This document shows, piece by piece, positions 13,553-17,674 of a DNA stretch of 17,674 nucleotides. The position numbers and the translations under genes were made by a program. Location of the stretch: positions 1 to 17,674 of the forward strand of contig JBEKNT010000211.1 in NCBI GenBank assembly GCA_049522565.1, read 5' to 3'. The notes under the pieces were generated by a model. That model saw only the letters and a list, made by a program, of their open reading frames with translations, searched no databases and had not been told where the DNA came from. How positions within the stretch are numbered: the first letter of the stretch is position 1; each line of letters opens with the position of its first letter. Origin of the DNA: JASHVB01 sp049522565. GTDB taxonomy: Bacteria; Pseudomonadota; Alphaproteobacteria; Acetobacterales; Acetobacteraceae.

Positions 13553-13629
13553 TTGCGGTGTTGCCCGCGTGCGCCTGCGATCCGGGGCAATCGCGGAGCC
13601 TCCATCACGGCAAATGCGATAGTCCTGCC

Positions 13630-14616
13630 TTACCCCCGCTTCCCCACCACCTCCGGATTGACCACCCGCACCGGCTTGCCATCCAGGAACGCCAGCGCGT
13701 TTTCCATGCTCTGCGGGTAGAACTGCACCCACGTCTCCTGCACGCCGTAGCCCAGATGCGGCGTCATCACCGTGTTCGGCGCGCTGCGCAACGGATGCCC
13801 CGCCGGCAGCGGCTCGCGGTCGAACACGTCCAGCGCCGCGACGATGCGGCGCGCCTGCACTGCTGCGATCAGCGCCTTCTCATCGACGATCGGTCCGCGC
13901 GAGGTATTCACCAGGATCGCCCCCGGCTTCATCCGCGCGAGGTCCGCGGCGCCGACCAGCCCACGTGTGCGATCCGACAGCACGAGATGGATGCTGACCG
14001 CGTCGGACCGCGACAGCAGCTCCTCCTTGGACACCAGCGTCGCCCCCGCTGCCTGCGCCTTTTCCGCCGTCAGGTTCTGGCTCCATGCCAGCAGGTGCAT
14101 GTTCAGCGCACGCCCGTAGCGCGCCATATGTCCACCCAGCCGGCCCAGCCCAAGCAATCCCAGCGTCTTGCCGGCGAGGTTGATGCCGACCGGCACACCC
14201 TCCTGGAATTTTCCACCGCGAATATTCGCATCCCCCGCCGCGATGCCGCGCGCCGCCGCGATCAGCAGCCCGAGCGCCAACTCCGCCGTGGCCGCCTCGG
14301 TATTGCCACCGCCCTCGGTCCGGCACACCACCACGCCGCGCGCGGTGCAGGAAGCGGTATCCAGCGACGCATTGCGCGCGCCGGTCATGCCCAGCATGCG
14401 CAGCTTCGGCAGGCGATTGATCAGGCTGCCCGGCAGCGGCGTGCGCTCCCGCATCGACAGCACGATGTCGAAATCGGCGAGCTTCGCCGCCGCGTCGTCC
14501 TCATCGGCGAAGGCTTGCTCGAAGAACACCACGTCCGCGCGCGCCATCAGCGGCGACCAGTCGGCGCTGGTCTGCGCCACGCCCTGCCAGTCGTCGAGCA
14601 CCGCCACCTTGGTCAT
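13630..14616 (-). CDS. D-2-hydroxyacid dehydrogenase family protein
   Basis: A 328-residue NAD-dependent dehydrogenase of the D-isomer 2-hydroxyacid family (phosphoglycerate dehydrogenase-like). The Rossmann motif GLGRLG (156-161) is present, together with the catalytic set R240 in NTSRGPIVDE, E268 in DVFDREPLP and H287 in TPHLGYGVQETW. AELALGLLIAAARGI (111-125) is also typical. ATG 14616 was chosen because GGGGAGG lies 5 nt upstream and MTKVAVLDDW is the usual family start; a longer frame begins at 14718 in the intergenic region. It is divergent from the aldolase gene (119-nt gap), so the two may share regulation. It reduces a 2-oxo acid or oxidises a D-2-hydroxy acid. Confidence 0.92.
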   Translation of the reverse strand: MTKVAVLDDWQGVAQTSADWSPLMARADVVFFEQAFADEDDAAAKLADFDIVLSMRERTPLPGSLINRLPKLRMLGMTGARNASLDTASCTARGVVVCRTEGGGNTEAATAELALGLLIAAARGIAAGDANIRGGKFQEGVPVGINLAGKTLGLLGLGRLGGHMARYGRALNMHLLAWSQNLTAEKAQAAGATLVSKEELLSRSDAVSIHLVLSDRTRGLVGAADLARMKPGAILVNTSRGPIVDEKALIAAVQARRIVAALDVFDREPLPAGHPLRSAPNTVMTPHLGYGVQETWVQFYPQSMENALAFLDGKPVRVVNPEVVGKRG

Positions 14617-14735
14617 AGCCGCCTCCCCTACCGTCTGCCGCCAAATTGCGGCGGGCGCGGCGGACACGCAAGCGGGCTTGAGGGCAGCCGCCAACGCGAG
14701 TGACAATGCGGACGCCAACCCGGGAGGAAACCGCC

Positions 14736-15536
14736 ATGTCCGAACTCAGCGACATCCTGCGCAACCATGCGAAAGAGAAACTGGCGCGGGGCGAGGTCGT
14801 GGCCTCGATGACCGTCCGCCTGTGCCGCACGATCGAGATCGCGCAGATCGCCAAGACCTCCGGCTTCGACACGCTGTACGTCGACATGGAGCATAACACG
14901 CTGTCGATCGACGCCACCTGCCAGATCTGCATCGCCGCGCAGCAGATCGGCATCACCCCGCTGGTGCGCGTGCCGGCAAATTCGCCGGAATATATCTGCC
15001 GCGTGCTGGATGGCGGCGCGATGGGGGTGATCACGCCGCATATCCGTTCCGCGGAAGAAGCCCGGGAAATGGTGAAGCTGGTAAAGTTCGCCCCGCTGGG
15101 CGAGCGTTCCGCCGGCGGTGCGCTGTCGCAATACCACTATCGCAGTTTTCCCCTCGCGGAAACCAACGCGGCGATGAACAACGCCACGATGCTGGTGGTG
15201 ATGCTGGAAACCGTCGCGGCGCTGGAGCATGTCGAGGAGATCATCGCGGTGGATGGCGTGGACATGCTGCTGGTCGGCAGCAACGACCTGTGCAACGAGA
15301 TGGGTATCACCGGCCAGTACGACCACCCGCGGCTGCGCGATGCGTTCGCCCGCGCCATCGCCGCGGCGAAGGCGGCGGGTAAGCATGTCGGCGTCGGCGG
15401 CCTGGCGTCGCGCAACGACCTGATGACGCAATTCGTCAAGCTGGGCGCGCGCTATGTCTCCACCGGCACCGACATGGCGTTCCTGACCGCGGCCTGCGCG
15501 CAGAAGGCGAAGTTCGTGCGCGACATCGGCACGTAG
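14736..15536 (+). CDS. HpcH/HpaI-family class II aldolase
   Basis: A 266-residue aldolase of the HpcH/HpaI family, which cleaves 4-hydroxy-2-oxo acids to pyruvate plus an aldehyde using a divalent metal. Equivalents of the HpaI residues are visible: H53 in YVDMEHNT, R78 in PLVRVPAN, D92 in VLDGGAMGVITPH, and metal ligands E158 in VVMLETVAALEHVEEI and D184 in LLVGSNDLCNEMG. Spacing matches HpaI throughout. GGAGG (14723-14727), 8 nt upstream, fixes ATG 14736 over GTG 14700 and ATG 14706. The divergent hydroxyacid dehydrogenase could act on the same 2-oxo acids. An 8-bp hairpin follows the stop. Confidence 0.92.
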   Translation: MSELSDILRNHAKEKLARGEVVASMTVRLCRTIEIAQIAKTSGFDTLYVDMEHNTLSIDATCQICIAAQQIGITPLVRVPANSPEYICRVLDGGAMGVITPHIRSAEEAREMVKLVKFAPLGERSAGGALSQYHYRSFPLAETNAAMNNATMLVVMLETVAALEHVEEIIAVDGVDMLLVGSNDLCNEMGITGQYDHPRLRDAFARAIAAAKAAGKHVGVGGLASRNDLMTQFVKLGARYVSTGTDMAFLTAACAQKAKFVRDIGT

Positions 15537-15569
15537 CGGGTCGCGTACTCATCCTCCCGTGGCGACCCG
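15537..15569 (+). terminator. Hairpin directly after the aldolase stop
   Basis: CGGGTCGC (15537-15544) and GCGACCCG (15562-15569) form a perfect 8-bp stem starting at the base after the stop codon, with a 17-nt loop. No T-tract follows. It may protect or terminate the aldolase transcript. Confidence 0.4.
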
Positions 15570-15583
15570 CCCGCACGGCCGCT

Positions 15584-15638
15584 ATCCACGCCTTCGCCGT
15601 ACCGCACCCGGCGCAGGCGTGGATGGCCGGCCGGAGCC
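15584..15638. repeat. Dispersed intergenic repeat, copy 1
   Basis: ATCCACGCC (15584-15592) is inverted at GGCGTGGAT (15616-15624). The segment 15618-15638 matches 17390-17410 at 19 of 21 positions, so both belong to one repeat family. This resembles the GTGGATGGCCGG-type intergenic repeat seen widely in alphaproteobacteria (from memory). It lies between two convergent genes. Confidence 0.6.
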
Positions 15639-15704
15639 CGCCATCGGCCACTTGGTCCGGGGCAGGCCATGCCGGTGAAGCACCTGGGCAGGAGCGAAAG
15701 ACCG

Positions 15705-16652
15705 TTACGGCGTCACGTGGCCGATGAATTTTTCCGGCGGCCGCGTGCCCCATTGCGAGCGCAGCCCTTCCTCCGCCGACACCAGGTTGCCGCCGTTGGC
15801 CAGGTTCAGCCGGTCGGTGTCGGCCCAGTGTTCGTGCACGCGCATCCACGGATCGGCCCAGTAGTCGTACACTTGGCTGCCCAGCAGATGCCGGCCGATG
15901 CCCCACATGTGTTCGTACTTCCCCGTGCGCACCAGGTGCTCGTGGCCCATGAACACGTCGTCGATGTCCTGCACCTCGAACGAGAAATGATTGAGCCCGA
16001 CCCGCTCGTTTCTCATGCAGAAGAAGGCGTGGTGGTCGACATACTCGTCGCCGTTGTCCAGCCGGCTGAACTGGCCGATGATGTTGTCCTGGCTGCCGGC
16101 ATACACGTCGTCGGAACCGATCAGCCCGAGCGTCTCACGGAACCAGCGGACCGTCTCCTGGTTCTTCGGCGTGCCCATCACCGCGTGACCGATGCGCTTC
16201 ACGCGTGACGGGCCCTGGTCGATGCGCATGACCTCGCCGGCACGGTTCAGCGGCTCCGGCCCGGAATTCACCGCCTGCCGCACCACTTCGATCGGCGCCG
16301 CCGGTGCCACGCCATAGACGACCTCGATCGTGTAGCCGTTGGGTTCCTTCAGGCGGACTCGCTTGCCGCCGCCCGGCTCGTCGATGTGCTCGATGCCCGA
16401 TGCACCGGGCAGCTTCGCCGCTATGGCCAGGTCGTCCTCGTTACGGGCGTACCAGGCGAAGCCGAGGAACGCCGGGTCGCCCTTTTCCGTGACGTGGATG
16501 TGGTGGACCGGATCGGTGCCGCGCATGTACAGCGCGGTCGGCGTACGCTCGGCGCGCACCATGCCGAACGCGGTAAGGAACTCCTCCTCCGCGTCCAGAT
16601 CCGGCGAACGCAGCCGGCCGAACGCAAGATCGCGCACTTTGATGACGGACAT
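15705..16652 (-). CDS. VOC-family extradiol (catechol 2,3-dioxygenase-like) ring-cleavage enzyme
   Basis: A 315-residue protein with two VOC modules: N-terminal about 5-115 and C-terminal about 150-280. The C-terminal module has the iron triad of type I extradiol dioxygenases: H156 in RIGHAVMG, H222 in LNHFSFEV and E274 in WMRVHEHW, matching BphC H146/H210/E260 spacing. GFAWYARNEDDL and KEPNGYTIEVVYG are typical of the N-terminal domain. It likely cleaves a catechol-type ring next to the two hydroxyls with O2, yielding a semialdehyde. GGGGAG about 6 nt before the ATG supports the start. It is convergent with the aldolase, which could act on a later product of meta-cleavage; this link is inference. 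Confidence 0.9.
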   Translation of the reverse strand: MSVIKVRDLAFGRLRSPDLDAEEEFLTAFGMVRAERTPTALYMRGTDPVHHIHVTEKGDPAFLGFAWYARNEDDLAIAAKLPGASGIEHIDEPGGGKRVRLKEPNGYTIEVVYGVAPAAPIEVVRQAVNSGPEPLNRAGEVMRIDQGPSRVKRIGHAVMGTPKNQETVRWFRETLGLIGSDDVYAGSQDNIIGQFSRLDNGDEYVDHHAFFCMRNERVGLNHFSFEVQDIDDVFMGHEHLVRTGKYEHMWGIGRHLLGSQVYDYWADPWMRVHEHWADTDRLNLANGGNLVSAEEGLRSQWGTRPPEKFIGHVTP

Positions 16653-16694
16653 TGGTCTCCCCTCCGGATTTCCCTGGCGACAGGATGCGCGATC

Positions 16695-16724
16695 ATCCTA
16701 TGGCCTTGCACAGCCCCGGTGCAA
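16695..16724 (-). promoter_or_regulatory. Predicted operator and weak promoter of the extradiol dioxygenase gene
   Basis: TTGCAC (16706-16711) and GTGCAA (16719-16724) form a perfect inverted repeat with a 7-nt spacer, 54-72 nt upstream of the start codon. On the minus strand, TTGCAC (16724-16719) and TAGGAT (16700-16695) are 18 nt apart and could be weak -35 and -10 boxes. The palindrome is seen; its role is inference. Confidence 0.35.
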
Positions 16725-16801
16725 AGGCGCCGCTGCGGTGCGCGCCCGATCGCAGCGGGCAAACCGCAGGACGCCGCAACGGGCGGCCCGCGACCGGGCG
16801 G

Positions 16802-17107
16802 TCAGCTTTGGTGCAGGGCGCCAGGGATCCCGGGCGGGATTTCGTCCGGCGCCAGGACGATGGTGTACCCCGATACGCTGGCGGCCGGCTCGATCGGTTC
16901 CGGGCGGGCGGTCACCACCTGCAGGTCGGGCGACAGCGTGCTGAAGTCGACCGCCAGACCGAACGACGTCGGCCCCGTGTACGCACTTCCGTGCACGTGC
17001 ACCGCGCTGAACGTGGCGGTATCCATCGAGTCCGGCAGAAACAGGAATGTGGGCCCACCGCTCCCCAGCGAGGAGACGATGACGGCGCCCGAGACCGTAT
17101 CACTCAT
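16802..17107 (-). CDS. Hypothetical protein, about 101 residues
   Basis: A 101-residue protein with no family I recognise. It is rich in beta-favouring Val, Thr, Ser and Gly stretches (SGAVIVSSLGSGGPTFLFLP, AVHVHGSAYTGPTSFGLAV), has no cysteine, no signal peptide and no membrane segment, and ends in a Pro-rich tail. AAGGA lies 7 nt before ATG 17107; a longer frame from 17158 lacks such a site. GC-rich third positions support coding. It lies 149 nt upstream of the extradiol dioxygenase gene on the same strand; that gap holds the dioxygenase's predicted promoter. No function is proposed. Confidence 0.6.
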   Translation of the reverse strand: MSDTVSGAVIVSSLGSGGPTFLFLPDSMDTATFSAVHVHGSAYTGPTSFGLAVDFSTLSPDLQVVTARPEPIEPAASVSGYTIVLAPDEIPPGIPGALHQS

Positions 17108-17282
17108 GCAGGCGTCCTTGCGATGCGTTGCCGATATACGTCGGTATGGACGACCCAACAGTCAATGGTGGCCGGTCACCGGGCCAGCCGCCAGGGTGCG
17201 CCGGGGAATAAACGAATCACCATTCGGCGCAGCATCGTGCGTCCCGTCATGGCGGGCCTTCGCCCCATGCGCGCTGATTGAA

Positions 17283-17504
17283 GGGATCGTCCGGGAACAA
17301 CCGAGTCAGTTGCCGGCGGATCGCAACCTCCGTGTCATGGCCGGCGAAGGCCGGCCACCCACGACTTTGCTGTTTGCCACGAGCAAAGACGTGGGTGGCC
17401 GGTCGGAGCCTGGCCTCGGGCGGGCCTTCGGCCCGACCCGTGGGCCGGCCATGACACGGAGGTTGCAGCGCGATCATTTGGCGCACTTGTTCCCGGACGG
17501 TCCC
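17283..17504. repeat. Multi-arm palindromic element (222 bp), with a copy of the dispersed repeat inside
   Basis: Outer arms 17283-17300 and 17487-17504 match at 17 of 18 positions. After unpaired spacers of 22 and 20 nt, a second perfect 23-bp pair follows (17323-17345 and 17444-17466). Inside are two hairpins: 17351-17371 with 17382-17402 (20 of 21) and a GGGCC-TTC-GGCCC hairpin within 17417-17440. The whole can fold as a cruciform-like branched structure. The flanks, 17108-17282 and 17505-17674, show no gene, RNA or other feature I can support. No transposase is visible. Confidence 0.85.
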
Positions 17505-17674
17505 CAAGGGGCGAGCGCCTCCGGCAGACCCGCCTCGCCATGGCGGGCGCAGGCCGATGAGCGTTAAACCAGGCGGCCGGAAAGCAAGCCGGTGATATCC
17601 CGGTCGATCGCATTTGGGCCGCCGCGTGGCCTGACGAGTACCCCGCTGTCCAATGCTGGGGACGCGGGTCAGGG

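Noticed and set aside
13335..13622. ORFs reading through the 48-bp inverted repeat on both strands
   Set aside because: They encode nearly the same peptide from both arms because of the palindrome and have no gene-like start signals.
16386..17567. 393-residue plus-strand frame spanning the dioxygenase promoter, hypothetical gene and palindrome
   Set aside because: It crosses several opposite-strand features and repeats and has no domain-like composition.

Overview
The window is GC-rich DNA (GC-rich third codon positions, strong GGAG-type ribosome binding sites) that looks like an accessory stretch of an alphaproteobacterial chromosome. The best guess is an Acetobacteraceae-like member of the Rhodospirillales. 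This rests on gene families, codon use and the style of the intergenic repeats; no rRNA, tRNA or other taxonomic marker is present.

Layout: (1) 117-824 is a VapBC/FitAB-type toxin-antitoxin module with its own promoter and operator palindrome. (2) 902-6222, plus strand, is a run of five catabolic genes: a cysteine form of the GrdB/PrdB reductase family, a class III CoA-transferase, a TauD/TfdA-like 2-oxoglutarate dioxygenase, a COG3618-like metal hydrolase and an atypical short-chain dehydrogenase. A multi-hairpin repeat separates the first two. (3) 6216-10607, minus strand, holds an M20 amidohydrolase, a luciferase-like flavin monooxygenase, an exported MsrA and a CurA/LTB4DH-like reductase. 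(4) 10777-11241 holds two small uncharacterised ORFs, the second running convergently into a zinc alcohol dehydrogenase (11169-12233, minus). (5) 12302-13312 is a complete Xre/MbcA-RES toxin-antitoxin operon with promoter, operator and terminator. (6) 13425-13552 is a near-perfect 48-bp inverted repeat. (7) 13630-16652 has a D-2-hydroxyacid dehydrogenase divergent from an HpcH/HpaI aldolase, then a two-domain extradiol (VOC) dioxygenase on the minus strand. (8) 16802-17107 is a small hypothetical gene, and 17283-17504 is a complex multi-arm palindrome with no genes around it.

How it fits together: most enzymes act on CoA thioesters, 2-oxo or 2-hydroxy acids, amides or lactones, or aromatic ring-cleavage substrates. 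This suggests a scavenging catabolic island, but no transporter or dedicated transcription regulator was seen and the substrate cannot be named. Two toxin-antitoxin modules and at least four kinds of intergenic palindromic repeat lie between the metabolic genes, as expected in a plastic region. The oddest items are the SDR that has lost three of its four catalytic positions, the VapC with an Asp-to-His change in its PIN active site, the Cys-type GrdB homolog in an apparently oxygen-using gene set, the structured repeat whose last stem covers the CoA-transferase ribosome binding site, and the two large palindromes.
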